Assembly: GCA_036380835.1 (NCBI GenBank) | Contig: DASVDZ010000017.1 | Span: 1-64,000 of the forward strand | Direction of reading: 5' to 3' | DNA: 64,000 bases | Source: DASQJL01 sp036380835 | GTDB lineage: Bacteria > Eisenbacteria > RBG-16-71-46 > SZUA-252 | Part shown: positions 18,655 to 26,939 of the stretch, piece after piece | Position numbering within the stretch: the first letter of the stretch is position 1 | Layout: each line of letters starts with the position of its first letter | The notes under the pieces: model-generated | Databases searched by the model: none | What the model was told of the DNA's origin: nothing | What the model saw: the letters and a program-made list of their open reading frames with translations, nothing else | Translations under genes and position numbers: made by a program

Positions 18655-19802
18655 GCATTCTCTGTCTCAACGCGGGCTCGAGCACGCTCAAGACCGCGCT
18701 CTTCGACGACCAAGCCGAGCGCGAGGTGGCGTCGCTCGTCCTCCCCTGGGCGGGCGGGCGGAACGGCATGCGCGAGGCGCTCGAGCGGGCGCTCCAATCC
18801 CTGGCGGCGAAGGCGCCGGACGCCGCGGCTTCGATCCGCGCGGTCGGCCACCGCGTGGTGCACGGCGGCGACCACTGGCGCGAGCCGGTCCGCATCGACG
18901 CGCACGTCCGGGCCGCGATCGCGCGATTCGAGGAGTTCGCGCCGCTCCACAATCCGTCGGCACTCCAGGCGATCGCCGCGGCGCAGCACCAGTTCCCCGA
19001 CCTGCCGCACGTCGCCGCCTTCGACACGGCCTTCTTCGCGGACCTGCCGGAGTGCGCGGCGGTCTATCCGCTGCCATGGCAATGGCACGAGGGCTGGGGC
19101 GTCCGGCGGTACGGCTTCCACGGCCTGAGCCATGCGTACGCGTCGGCGCGCGCGGCCGAGCTCCTCCGCCGGGACGCCGCGGGGCTTCGGGTCGTCGTGC
19201 TCCATCTCGGGAACGGCTGCTCCGCGAGCGCCGTGCGCGACGGCAAGCCCGTCGCCACGTCGATGGGGTTCACGCCGCTCGAGGGCTTGATGATGGGGAC
19301 GCGCTCGGGATCGATCGATCCGGGAATCCTGGTCTACGTGCAGCGGCGCCACGGCGTCGACGTCGAGACGCTCGACCGCGCGTTGAACCTCGAGTCCGGC
19401 TTGCTTGGCGTCTCCGGCGTATCGAGCGACGTGCGCGAGGTGGAGGCGGCGGCCGACAACGGGAACGAGCGGGCCCGCCTGGCGCTCCAGATCTACGTGG
19501 AGCGGGCGCGCGGCGTGGTCGGCGCGCTCGCGGTCGCTCTCGGTGGCGTGGACGCGTTGGTGTTCACGGCGGGCGTCGGCGAGCACGCGGCCGGCCTTCG
19601 CGCCTCGATCTGCGACGGGCTCGGATGCCTCGGGCTCAAGCTCGACGCGGCGCGGAACGCCTCGGCGGAGCCGGGCGCCGACGTCGACGTCGCCGCTGCC
19701 GATTCGCGGGGGCGCATCCTGGTCGTGAAGACGCGCGAGGCGCTGATGATCGCGCGCGCGACGCGCCGCGTGGCGGCCGCGGAGCCGGCGGCCAGGACGT
19801 GA
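18651..19802 (+). CDS. ackA: Acetate kinase
   Basis: 383 residues. ATG 18651 overlaps the phosphoketolase stop by 4 nt, with GGAGG 6 nt upstream. Both family signatures are present: LNAGSSTLKTALF at the N-terminus and VRRYGFHGLSHAYA near residue 155, along with GNGCSASAVRDGKPVATSMG and FTAGVGEHA. The enzyme converts acetyl-phosphate and ADP to acetate and ATP. Coupled to phosphoketolase it supplies substrate-level ATP. No phosphotransacetylase gene is nearby, so acetyl-phosphate in this operon seems meant for acetate rather than acetyl-CoA. It overlaps the next gene by 4 nt (GTGA). Confidence 0.96.
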   Translation: MSILCLNAGSSTLKTALFDDQAEREVASLVLPWAGGRNGMREALERALQSLAAKAPDAAASIRAVGHRVVHGGDHWREPVRIDAHVRAAIARFEEFAPLHNPSALQAIAAAQHQFPDLPHVAAFDTAFFADLPECAAVYPLPWQWHEGWGVRRYGFHGLSHAYASARAAELLRRDAAGLRVVVLHLGNGCSASAVRDGKPVATSMGFTPLEGLMMGTRSGSIDPGILVYVQRRHGVDVETLDRALNLESGLLGVSGVSSDVREVEAAADNGNERARLALQIYVERARGVVGALAVALGGVDALVFTAGVGEHAAGLRASICDGLGCLGLKLDAARNASAEPGADVDVAAADSRGRILVVKTREALMIARATRRVAAAEPAART

Positions 19803-20455
19803 CGGAGGGAGCCCCGCCCACCAAGCTCTGTCCCAAGATCATCCTCGAGGGCACGCGCCTCACTCTGAAGACCGAGATCGCGTTCGCGTTGAACGAACAT
19901 CCGCGGATCGTGGGGCCGCGGAAATATCGGTACCATTCGCCGCTCGTTTCCGCGGAGTGGTGTGCGTTCACGCCGTTTCCCTGGGGACGCGGGCTCGTGA
20001 ACTTCGCCCCGGACGAGGCGGAGCGCGCCATGGAGACGTACCGCACCTGGGCGCACCTCTTCGAGCTCCTCCCCCACTACTCCTGGATCGTGGACCGCTT
20101 CCACCTCTCGACGCGCGCGTACCAGATCCAGGCGAACCACACCGACTACGACTTCCGCTGGCTGGAAGAGCGGCTGCGGCCCCTGGGGTTCCACCTGGTG
20201 TTGTGCGTGCGCGATCCGGGGTCGTTCGAGGGGGCGCGCCAGGAGCGGTTGCGGGTATCCGGAAACCCGAAGCAGTACGACGACCTCGAGCCCTTCCGGA
20301 GGGAGCAGGCGCTCTTCGCAAGGCTCGCGGCCGAGTCGATCCTTCCGCTACTGACGCTCGACGTTACGGACGGCGACGTGAACGCGGCGGTCGAGCGCAT
20401 CGCGGACTGGATGGAGAAGACCGGCGGGCTGTGGGGACGGGCCAAGGGAGACTGA
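19799..20455 (+). CDS. Thymidylate-kinase-like protein with an altered P-loop
   Basis: 218 residues from a GTG start overlapping the acetate kinase stop. The N-terminus KIILEGTRLTLKTEIAFAL lines up with the P-loop of thymidylate and deoxynucleoside kinases, but the last glycine is replaced: GTRLTLKT instead of GxxxxGKT. Near residue 95, IVDRFHLSTRAYQ matches the family's DRYxxSxxAYQ substrate motif. A late RQERLRVSGNPKQYDD region could be the lid. I would place it in the nucleotide-kinase superfamily but cannot name a substrate. Its position in an overlapping operon with phosphoketolase and acetate kinase suggests a metabolic kinase or a regulator, not thymidylate synthesis. Confidence 0.6.
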   Translation: MTEGAPPTKLCPKIILEGTRLTLKTEIAFALNEHPRIVGPRKYRYHSPLVSAEWCAFTPFPWGRGLVNFAPDEAERAMETYRTWAHLFELLPHYSWIVDRFHLSTRAYQIQANHTDYDFRWLEERLRPLGFHLVLCVRDPGSFEGARQERLRVSGNPKQYDDLEPFRREQALFARLAAESILPLLTLDVTDGDVNAAVERIADWMEKTGGLWGRAKGD

Positions 20456-20518
20456 GCCATCGAGGCGGCGCGGCTGACCGGGGAGTCCGGCCATGTCGCC
20501 CCGAGCGAGGGAGGATCG

Positions 20519-21100
20519 ATGAGAGTCCCTGCGTTACTCGCGCTGATCACCATGACGGTGGCATCCGTCGCAGAGGCCCGAGCGATCCAGCCCTCCCGCC
20601 GAGAGATCCGGGCATCCGTTTCGGGGGGATTCGTTTCCTTCTCGGGGAGGGCAGCCCGGTTGATGGAGAACGGACCGACGGTCGGAGGCGACGTCGGCAT
20701 CGCGCTCGCGCCGAGCATCACGGCAGGAATGAGGGTCGATGTCGGGTTCCCCGCGTCCAAGATCGATGCCATCGGCCCCTCGAGAATCCCGACCGGCACC
20801 AACCACTGGAGGTGGTACTCGGCCGGGCTCTTCGGCGAGTACACCCTTCGGCAATCCAGCCTCTCTCCGGTCGTCGGGGGCCGGGTCGGCGTCGATGGCA
20901 TGCAGATCTCCTACGTGCAGAACGTCGATGGGTCGAGTGGAGTGGGAGATTATGGGGTGGGCTACGGAATGTACTTGGGACTGCGCTATCGGCCGAGCCA
21001 ACGACTCGGTGGTGTGCTCAACGTAGGCGCTGAGCGTTCCCCCGGTACGTCGACCGGGTGGCTTTACCCCGCGCGGTTGGGGTTGGCGGTGTTCCTGTGA
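20519..21100 (+). CDS. Small secreted beta-barrel-like protein
   Basis: 193 residues, with GGAGG 4 nt before the ATG. A signal peptide of about 20 residues (VASVAEARA) is followed by short alternating strands rich in Gly, Ser, Val and Tyr, such as GGRVGVDGMQISYVQ and GVGYGMYLGLRYRP, ending with LGLAVFL. The layout is that of an 8-strand outer-membrane protein of the OmpA/OmpX size class. I do not recognise the family. It stands alone between the acetate operon and a promoter at 21131, and its GC content is somewhat lower than its neighbours'. Confidence 0.6.
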   Translation: MRVPALLALITMTVASVAEARAIQPSRREIRASVSGGFVSFSGRAARLMENGPTVGGDVGIALAPSITAGMRVDVGFPASKIDAIGPSRIPTGTNHWRWYSAGLFGEYTLRQSSLSPVVGGRVGVDGMQISYVQNVDGSSGVGDYGVGYGMYLGLRYRPSQRLGGVLNVGAERSPGTSTGWLYPARLGLAVFL

Positions 21101-21130
21101 AGAGGACCCCGGCTACCGGCTAGGCCGGCC

Positions 21131-21159
21131 TTGTCCCTGCCCCGGCCGCGGGGCATAAT
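21131..21159 (+). promoter_or_regulatory. Sigma70-type promoter TTGTCC-17-CATAAT
   Basis: TTGTCC at 21131-21136 and CATAAT at 21154-21159 are 17 nt apart and lie in the gap before the bPH2 gene. The -10 context GGGCATAAT is repeated at the promoter 26881-26909. Confidence 0.6.
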
Positions 21160-21196
21160 TCCCGCCACATTCGACCCCTCGCCGCCAAGGAGATCC

Positions 21197-21655
21197 ATGG
21201 GATACGTCGATTCGCAGCTGCTCCCCGGCGAGGCGGTGCTCCATCGGTCCAAGCTCCACTGGCGGATCTTTCTCTTCCCCGGCGTCTTCGCCGTGCTGTT
21301 CGTGATCGCCGCGCTCGCGGCCTTCTTGGCCAAGCTCTGGGCGCTCGGGCTCCTCTCGCTGCTCGCCGCCGCCCCGTTCGTCATCGTGCCGTTCGCGAAG
21401 CGGGCCAGCTCCGAGTTCGTGGTCACCAACAAGCGGCTCGTCGTGAAGATGGGCGTCGTGAGCACGAGGACTCTGGAGTTGCTCCTCTCGAAGGTCGAGG
21501 CGATCGCGGTCGACCAGGGGCTCCTCGGGAAGTTGCTCGGATACGGCGACATCACCGTGACCGGCAGCGGCGGCACTCGTGAGATGTTCCCGGCGATCGA
21601 GGCCCCCCTCGAGCTTCGACGCGCCGTTCAGGCGGCTTCGACGGCGGCGACATGA
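21197..21655 (+). CDS. Bacterial PH domain membrane protein (bPH2/DUF304 type)
   Basis: 152 residues. ATG 21197 has AAGGAG 4 nt upstream. The N-terminus MGYVDSQLLPGEAVLHRSKLHW is the standard opening of YdbS/YdbT-type proteins. Two adjacent membrane helices follow at about 25-75, then the bPH2 strand block (EFVVTNKRLVVKMGVVSTRTLELLL and IAVDQGLLGKLLGYGDITVTG). The protein is inner-membrane anchored with the PH domain in the cytoplasm; its molecular role is not established in the family. It overlaps the DinB gene by 4 nt. Confidence 0.85.
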   Translation: MGYVDSQLLPGEAVLHRSKLHWRIFLFPGVFAVLFVIAALAAFLAKLWALGLLSLLAAAPFVIVPFAKRASSEFVVTNKRLVVKMGVVSTRTLELLLSKVEAIAVDQGLLGKLLGYGDITVTGSGGTREMFPAIEAPLELRRAVQAASTAAT

Positions 21656-22194
21656 TCTCCGACTCCCGCTCCGGAGCGTCGCTCCTGGCCTGGGCGCTTC
21701 GGAGCGCGCGGCAGCACACGCTGGCCCTCGTCCGTGACGTCGACGCCGGCGATGGCGTCCGCCAGGCCACCGCCGGCGAGCGTCATCCCGTCTGGATCCT
21801 CGGCCACCTGCTTCTCGGGGACGTCTACCTCCTCTCTCTGCTCCAGACGGCGCCTCTGCCTCCAGACTTTCACGCTCTTCTGAGCGCCTATGGACCGGGC
21901 GCGGCTCCCACGGACACCGCCGGGGCCTACGCGCCGATGCCACGACTCGTCGACCGCCTCACGCGCACCGGCGAGCTTCGCTTCCGCGCGGTCCAGGACG
22001 CGAGCCCGGAGGAGCTTTCGCGGGCCACGCCGGACGATGTCCTCGTTCAGACCCAGCCCACCCTCGCGCACCACCTCCAGGCGCTCGTCTTTCACGAGGG
22101 GTACCACGGCGGCCAGCTCGCGGCCTGGCGGAGGAACCACGGCCTGGCACCGGTTCCATGGGTCTTCGCGCCCGGGGCGTCCGGTGAGGCGTAG
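21652..22194 (+). CDS. DinB-family protein
   Basis: 180 residues forming a probable four-helix bundle. The HPVWILGHLLLGDVYLL segment near residue 45 and HEGYHGGQLAAWRR near residue 145 match the metal-binding histidines of the DinB/YfiT superfamily. Such proteins act as metal-dependent thiol transferases or hydrolases, or have no known activity. ATG 21652 overlaps the bPH2 stop by 4 nt, so the two are co-translated, although no functional link is evident. Confidence 0.85.
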   Translation: MISDSRSGASLLAWALRSARQHTLALVRDVDAGDGVRQATAGERHPVWILGHLLLGDVYLLSLLQTAPLPPDFHALLSAYGPGAAPTDTAGAYAPMPRLVDRLTRTGELRFRAVQDASPEELSRATPDDVLVQTQPTLAHHLQALVFHEGYHGGQLAAWRRNHGLAPVPWVFAPGASGEA

Positions 22195-22212
22195 GAGCGC
22201 GGGGCCGGCCTT

Positions 22213-22929
22213 GTGGAAATGACCGCGGGACCTGAGGCCATGGATCGGAGTCCTGAGAGCTGGTCCCGGGGCGCCCGGCGCCTCGGGATCGTCAGTGCCA
22301 CGGGCATCCTTGCCATTGGGGTCGCCTACGTCGCGGTCATCGCGCTGTGGCTGATCCTCGAGGCCACGCCCCGCGAGCCCATACCGGACCCCTATCTGGC
22401 CGTGATGGAGGTCCTCACGATGGCGTCCGCATTGGCGCTTCTGGGGCAGGTCATCGCGATCCGGTGTTTCGCCGGCGCCGCGGGCCGCGTGGCGGCGCTA
22501 GCCGCGCTCACGGTCGGCAGCCTTGCCGCGGGCCTCACCATGACGGTCCACTTCGCCCAGCTGACGGCCATACGGCAGCTATGGCGCCTCGGGCGCCTCG
22601 CCGATTATCGATTGATCTGGCCCTCTCCCCTGTTCGCCGCAGAGTACTTCGCGTGGGACATCCTCGTGGGTCTCACGATGGTGTGTGCCGGCTTCGCGAT
22701 CGCCGAAAGTCCTGGCGCGGGGCGCGCGCGTCGAGTCCTTCTGATCGGCGGATTCCTGTGCCTTGCCGGCGCTTCGGGCCCGGTCTCAGGGAAGATGTCT
22801 CTGCAGAACATCGCCGTGTTCGGCTACGCCGTCGCGCTTCCGATCGCCGGCGCCCTCACCGCCAGCGTGTTTCGGGCAGCCGTACCTTCCGCGCGGCCTT
22901 CCGCCAACGACGCCCGAGGACTATGCTGA
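22213..22929 (+). CDS. Multi-pass membrane protein, unknown function
   Basis: About 238 residues from GTG 22213. ATG codons at 22219 and 22240 are equally possible starts and none has a strong ribosome binding site. Six hydrophobic segments are visible, for example GIVSATGILAIGVAYVAVIA, VAALAALTVGSLAAGLTM and NIAVFGYAVALPIAGALTAS. There are no charged catalytic patterns. It resembles small uncharacterised integral proteins found next to hydrolases in many soil bacteria. It lies between the DinB and SnoaL genes on the same strand. Confidence 0.55.
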   Translation: MEMTAGPEAMDRSPESWSRGARRLGIVSATGILAIGVAYVAVIALWLILEATPREPIPDPYLAVMEVLTMASALALLGQVIAIRCFAGAAGRVAALAALTVGSLAAGLTMTVHFAQLTAIRQLWRLGRLADYRLIWPSPLFAAEYFAWDILVGLTMVCAGFAIAESPGAGRARRVLLIGGFLCLAGASGPVSGKMSLQNIAVFGYAVALPIAGALTASVFRAAVPSARPSANDARGLC

Positions 22930-22963
22930 CGCTTGACTGGGCATCGCCCGATCCAGGAGAGGC

Positions 22964-23395
22964 ATGGTGAACGAACCCGAAAACCCGATCATGCGGATGT
23001 TGAGTGCGTACGGGGCCGCGATCCTGGCCAAAGACGTGGACGCGTTCGTCGCCTTGTACGACAAGGACACCCGGGTGTTCGACATGTGGAACGAATGGTC
23101 CTACGACGGCGTCGAAGCGTGGCGCGAGATGGCGACGGCTTGGTTCCACACGCTGGGCGACGAGCGGGTCGCCGTGGACGTGGATGACGTGCGATCGATC
23201 GTGGGGCACGACGTCGCGGCCGCCCACGCGTTCGTGACCTACAAGGGGCTATCCGCCGACGGCAAGACGCTGCGCGCCGTGCGCAATCGGCTGACCTGGA
23301 CGCTCCGACGGAGCGGCGGCACATGGAAGATCGTGCACGAGCACACCTCGGCGCCGGTCGATTTCGAGACGTCGAAGCTCATCTTCCCCCACTGA
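22964..23395 (+). CDS. SnoaL-like / NTF2-fold protein
   Basis: 143 residues, ATG with GGAGAGG a few nt upstream. The pattern is that of the NTF2-like superfamily: an N-terminal helix pair (MLSAYGAAILAKDVDAFVAL), YDKDTRVFDMWNEWSYDG, then beta strands ending RRSGGTWKIVHEHTSAP. The DMWNEWSYDG-type segment and the final HEHTS are typical of the SnoaL_3 subgroup (ketosteroid-isomerase-like). Members are small enzymes or binding proteins; no substrate can be assigned. Confidence 0.82.
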   Translation: MVNEPENPIMRMLSAYGAAILAKDVDAFVALYDKDTRVFDMWNEWSYDGVEAWREMATAWFHTLGDERVAVDVDDVRSIVGHDVAAAHAFVTYKGLSADGKTLRAVRNRLTWTLRRSGGTWKIVHEHTSAPVDFETSKLIFPH

Positions 23396-23405
23396 CGAAG
23401 AGACG

Positions 23406-24932
23406 ATGCCGTCCCGAAGAGCGCCCGCGGCGCCGGTCGAATCCGGCCGAATCGGCCCCGATGATCCCCAATATCTCGCGGTGGTCGAGAGGCGCTTCAA
23501 CAAGCGATTCCGCGCGAACCCGGATTACGTCCGACGGGCCCGTTCGACCGACGAGGCGATCCCGGCGGTACAGGAAGCGGTGAGCGAAGGACGGCGCCTC
23601 GTCGTGACGAGCGGCGGGCACTGCCTCGAGGGATTCGTATCGGATCCCGACGTGCGCGTGATCCTCGACGTCTCGCCGATGAAGGGCATCTACTTCGACG
23701 CGGCGATGCGCGCCGTGGCCGTCGAGCCCGGCGCCACGGTGGGCGAGACGTTCCGCGCTCTGTTCGAGACGTGGGGCGTCGTCGTCCCGCTCGGCGAGTA
23801 TCCGGAGATCGGCATGGGCGGGCACGTGGCCGGCGGCGCCTTCGGCTTCCTCTGCCGCCAGCTCGGCCTCGCGGCGGATTACCTGTACGCCGTCGAAGTG
23901 GTCACCGTGGACAAGGGGGGACGGGCGGGCCGCGTGGTGGCGACCCGGGAGACGTCGGATCCGAATCGCGACCTCTGGTGGGCGCACACGGGGGCGGGCG
24001 GCGGCAACTTCGGCGTCGTCACCCGATACTGGTTCCGGTCGCCGGACGCCTCCGGCGACGATCCCGCCGGGCTCCTGCCCCGCGCGCCGGAGTCGATCAC
24101 CACCTTCAAGGCGGAATGGGACTGGAGCGACATCGACCAAGCGTCCTTCCTGCGCCTCCTCCAGAACCACGGGGCCTGGTGCGAGCGGAACGCGGGCGCG
24201 GAATCTCCGTACGCATCGCTCTGGACTCTCCTCGCCATCCATCGGAAGCAGCTCGGGACGATCGTCCTCCGAGGCGTGAGCACGGCCGGCGCCGTGGCCG
24301 AGCGCCACATGGACGATCATCTCGCGGCGCTGAGCGAAGGGGCCGGCGCGCCGAAGGCCCGGGAGTCGGCGCGGATGTCGTGGCTCGATTTCGCCCTGAA
24401 CCCATTCCCCGATCTGTTCGGCATGCCGCCGGGCGGGGTGAGCGCCAAGGTGAAGGACGCGCTCCTCAAGAAGCGGCTCACCGATCGCCAGATCGGCGTG
24501 GCGTACGATTATCTGACCCGCTCGGACCACGACGTCATGGGCGGGATGCTGGGACTCGCGACCTACGGCGGGAGGGTCAACGTGGTACCGCCAGACGCAA
24601 CCGCGTCCGCCCAACGCGGCTCGATCCTCGACATGGCGTGCAACACCGGCTGGCTCGACCCGCGCGAGGAACCGAAGAACCTCGCATGGGTCCGGGCGTT
24701 CTACCGGGATCTGTTCGCGGAGAGCGGCGGCGTCCCGGTGCCGGGCGACGCGTACGACGGGGCGTTCATCAATCATCCCGACACCGACCTCGCGGATCCG
24801 GACCTGAATACGTCGGGCGTGCCCTGGCACGCGCTCTATTACAGGGAGAACTATCCGCGCCTCCAGCGGGTCAAGGCCCGCTGGGATCCTGGAGACGTGT
24901 TCCGGCATCCCTTGTCCATCGGGGTGCGATGA
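23406..24932 (+). CDS. FAD-dependent oxidoreductase (berberine-bridge-like)
   Basis: 508 residues. The PCMH-type FAD-binding domain (residues about 30-220) contains SGGHCLEG, where the His would form the covalent FAD bond, and PEIGMGGHVAGGAFGF. The C-terminus has the BBE signature NYPRLQRVKARWDPGDVFRHPLSI. In bicovalent members a Cys lies just before the VGxGGH motif; here the position reads EYPEIGMGGH, so only the His linkage is expected. No signal peptide or Tat motif is present, so it is cytoplasmic. The substrate is unknown; family members oxidise sugars, alkaloids or polyketides. It is followed 27 nt later by a VOC gene. Confidence 0.88.
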   Translation: MPSRRAPAAPVESGRIGPDDPQYLAVVERRFNKRFRANPDYVRRARSTDEAIPAVQEAVSEGRRLVVTSGGHCLEGFVSDPDVRVILDVSPMKGIYFDAAMRAVAVEPGATVGETFRALFETWGVVVPLGEYPEIGMGGHVAGGAFGFLCRQLGLAADYLYAVEVVTVDKGGRAGRVVATRETSDPNRDLWWAHTGAGGGNFGVVTRYWFRSPDASGDDPAGLLPRAPESITTFKAEWDWSDIDQASFLRLLQNHGAWCERNAGAESPYASLWTLLAIHRKQLGTIVLRGVSTAGAVAERHMDDHLAALSEGAGAPKARESARMSWLDFALNPFPDLFGMPPGGVSAKVKDALLKKRLTDRQIGVAYDYLTRSDHDVMGGMLGLATYGGRVNVVPPDATASAQRGSILDMACNTGWLDPREEPKNLAWVRAFYRDLFAESGGVPVPGDAYDGAFINHPDTDLADPDLNTSGVPWHALYYRENYPRLQRVKARWDPGDVFRHPLSIGVR

Positions 24933-24959
24933 CCCGGGGCCCTAACCCACGGAGCACCG

Positions 24960-25328
24960 ATGGCCACCAGCAAGAAAGGCAAGATCTGTTACCTCGAGAT
25001 GCCGGCCAAGGACGTCGGGGAGTCGGCCGCCTTCTACTCCCGGGTCTTCGGCTGGCGGATCCGCAAGCGAGGCGACGGCGCGACGGCCTTCGACGACACG
25101 ACCGGTGAAGTGAGCGGGGCCTGGGTGACGGGCCGGTCCGCGTGGGCGGAGCCGGGCCTCCTCTTCTACATCATGGTGGACGACATCGGGGCCGCGATCC
25201 GCGACGTGACGGCACAGGGCGGCGTCATCGTCCAGCCGCTGGGTGTCGATGCCCCGGAGATCACCGCCCGCTTTCGGGATCCGGGCGGGAACATCATCGG
25301 CCTCTACCAGGAGCCGGCCAGGCGCTGA
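24960..25328 (+). CDS. VOC (glyoxalase/dioxygenase-fold) protein
   Basis: 122 residues, GGAG upstream of the ATG. KICYLEMPAKDVGESAAFYSRVFGW is the classic first half-module of the vicinal-oxygen-chelate fold, and ARFRDPGGNIIGLYQEP is the classic end. Metal ligands would be near Glu14 and the terminal Glu, as in glyoxalase I-type folds, but a single short domain does not identify a reaction. It is 5 nt from the PLP enzyme gene and probably cotranscribed. Confidence 0.88.
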   Translation: MATSKKGKICYLEMPAKDVGESAAFYSRVFGWRIRKRGDGATAFDDTTGEVSGAWVTGRSAWAEPGLLFYIMVDDIGAAIRDVTAQGGVIVQPLGVDAPEITARFRDPGGNIIGLYQEPARR

Positions 25329-25333
25329 ATCCC

Positions 25334-26260
25334 ATGAACGTCCTCCAGGCCATCGGGAACACCTCCATCGTCCGTCTTCGCAAGGTCGTTCCACCCGACT
25401 CCGCGAACGTCTTCGTCAAGCTAGAGTGGGAAAATCCCACCGGCAGCATGAAGGACCGGATGGCGGAGGCGGTGATCTCGCGGGCGGAGGAGGCCGGCCG
25501 GTTGAAGCCCGGCGGCACGGTCGTCGAGTACACGGGCGGCAGTACGGGAACGTCGCTCGCCCTGGTCTGCGCCGCCAAGGGCTATCGGATTCGGATCGCC
25601 ACCTCCGACGCGTTCAGCCAGGAGAAGCGGGACCACATGGCGGCCCTGGGAGCGGAGCTGATCCTGGTTCCGAGCGAAGGGGGCCTCACGACCAAGAAGC
25701 TGATCCTGGACATGATCGAGGCGGCCCGCGAGCTGAGCCGAAAGCCCGGCGCCTATTGGACCGACCAGCTCAACAACCGGGACACGATCACGGGCTATCA
25801 CGCGCTCGGCGAGGAGATCTGGAGCCAGACGAGGGGGGAGATCGACGCCTTCGTCCATAGCGTGGGCACGGCGGCCTCGTTGCGCGGCGTCGCCACGGTG
25901 TTGAAGCGATACAAGCCGAGCGTCGAGATCGTCGCCGTCGAGCCCGCGGAATCCCCGGTGCTCTCGGGAGGTCCGCCGGGACCCCACGCGATCGAAGGCA
26001 TCGGAATCGGCTTCGCATCCCCGCTCTGGGAGCCGTCCCTCGCGGATGCCATCCTGCCGGTCCGGACCGAGGGCGCGAAGGAGATGGCGAGGCGCCTCGC
26101 GCGCGAGGAGGCGCTCTTCGCGGGGACCTCCTCCGGGGCGAACGTCGTCGCCGCGATTCAGGTGGCGAAGCGACTGGGACCTGGCGCCACGGTCGTCACG
26201 CTGATGGTCGACTCGGGGCTCAAGTACCTGAGCACCGACGTCTATCGGAGCGACCCGTGA
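25334..26260 (+). CDS. PLP-dependent cysteine-synthase-family enzyme
   Basis: 308 residues. ATG 25334 lies 5 nt after the VOC stop. The PLP lysine is in NPTGSMKDRMAEAV, and the phosphate loop FAGTSSGANVVAA is intact. The substrate-binding loop that is TSGNTG in O-acetylserine sulfhydrylases reads YTGGSTGTSLAL here, so a different substrate is possible. The family catalyses beta-replacement or beta-elimination on O-activated serine or related amino acids. No serine acetyltransferase gene is nearby. Cysteine synthesis is possible but not certain. Confidence 0.85.
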   Translation: MNVLQAIGNTSIVRLRKVVPPDSANVFVKLEWENPTGSMKDRMAEAVISRAEEAGRLKPGGTVVEYTGGSTGTSLALVCAAKGYRIRIATSDAFSQEKRDHMAALGAELILVPSEGGLTTKKLILDMIEAARELSRKPGAYWTDQLNNRDTITGYHALGEEIWSQTRGEIDAFVHSVGTAASLRGVATVLKRYKPSVEIVAVEPAESPVLSGGPPGPHAIEGIGIGFASPLWEPSLADAILPVRTEGAKEMARRLAREEALFAGTSSGANVVAAIQVAKRLGPGATVVTLMVDSGLKYLSTDVYRSDP

Positions 26261-26321
26261 TCCCCCGCTTCGATCGGGCGGAGGAGGAGCGCGTGCTCGA
26301 GGCGGCGTCGGCGGCGGGCCC

Positions 26322-26876
26322 ATGACGGATCGGGAGGCGGTCTTGGAGACGGAGCGGTTGTGGCTCGAGCCCCTTCGCGCCTCTCACGCGGCCGAGATGT
26401 TCGATCTCCTCTCGGACGACCTTCTGTACCGATACGTGCCCCGCGACCCTCCACCCTCGCTCTCGGCCCTCGCGTCACGATTTCGCCGCCTCGAGACGCG
26501 GACCTCCTCCGACGGCGAGGAGAGCTGGCTCAACTGGATCGCGCGCGGGAAGGCCAGCCGCGAGTGCGTCGGGCGGGTCGAGGTGACGATCCGCAGGGAC
26601 GCGTCGGCGTACCTGGCGTACGAGATCGCGGTGGCGTCCTGGGGAAAGGGGCTCGCGACCGAGGCCTGCCGCCGCGTCATCCAGGCGCTCCTCTCCGACT
26701 ACGGCGTGACGAAGATCGTCGCGGAGGTCGACACGCGGAACGTCGCCTCGATCCGGCTCCTCGAGCGCCTCGGCTTCCGGCGGGGCGCCCTGCGGGAGCA
26801 CGCCGACTTCTTCAAGGGATCGAACAGCGACGAATACACCTACACGCTCGCGAGAGAGAGCGGCGCCGGGGCCTGA
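26322..26876 (+). CDS. GNAT acetyltransferase, RimJ/RimL type
   Basis: 184 residues. The start LETERLWLEPLRASHAAEMFDLLSDD is the usual RimJ/RimL-like opening. The acetyl-CoA loop is WGKGLATEACRRVI, followed by VDTRNVASIRLLERLGFRRGA, the standard C-terminal motif. It transfers an acetyl group from acetyl-CoA to a protein N-terminus or small amine; the target cannot be inferred. ATG 26322 has no strong ribosome binding site. The gene ends 4 nt before a sigma70-type promoter that serves the following gene. Confidence 0.87.
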   Translation: MTDREAVLETERLWLEPLRASHAAEMFDLLSDDLLYRYVPRDPPPSLSALASRFRRLETRTSSDGEESWLNWIARGKASRECVGRVEVTIRRDASAYLAYEIAVASWGKGLATEACRRVIQALLSDYGVTKIVAEVDTRNVASIRLLERLGFRRGALREHADFFKGSNSDEYTYTLARESGAGA

Positions 26877-26880
26877 CGGC

Positions 26881-26909
26881 TTGCCCGGGCCCGGGACCCG
26901 GGGCATAAT
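26881..26909 (+). promoter_or_regulatory. Sigma70-type promoter TTGCCC-17-CATAAT
   Basis: TTGCCC at 26881-26886 and CATAAT at 26904-26909 have the ideal 17-nt spacing. They sit between the acetyltransferase and the monooxygenase gene. The -10 context GGGCATAAT is the same as at 21131-21159. Confidence 0.62.
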
Positions 26910-26939
26910 CGAACGCCACCGGTCCCTGGGAGGTGTGCC

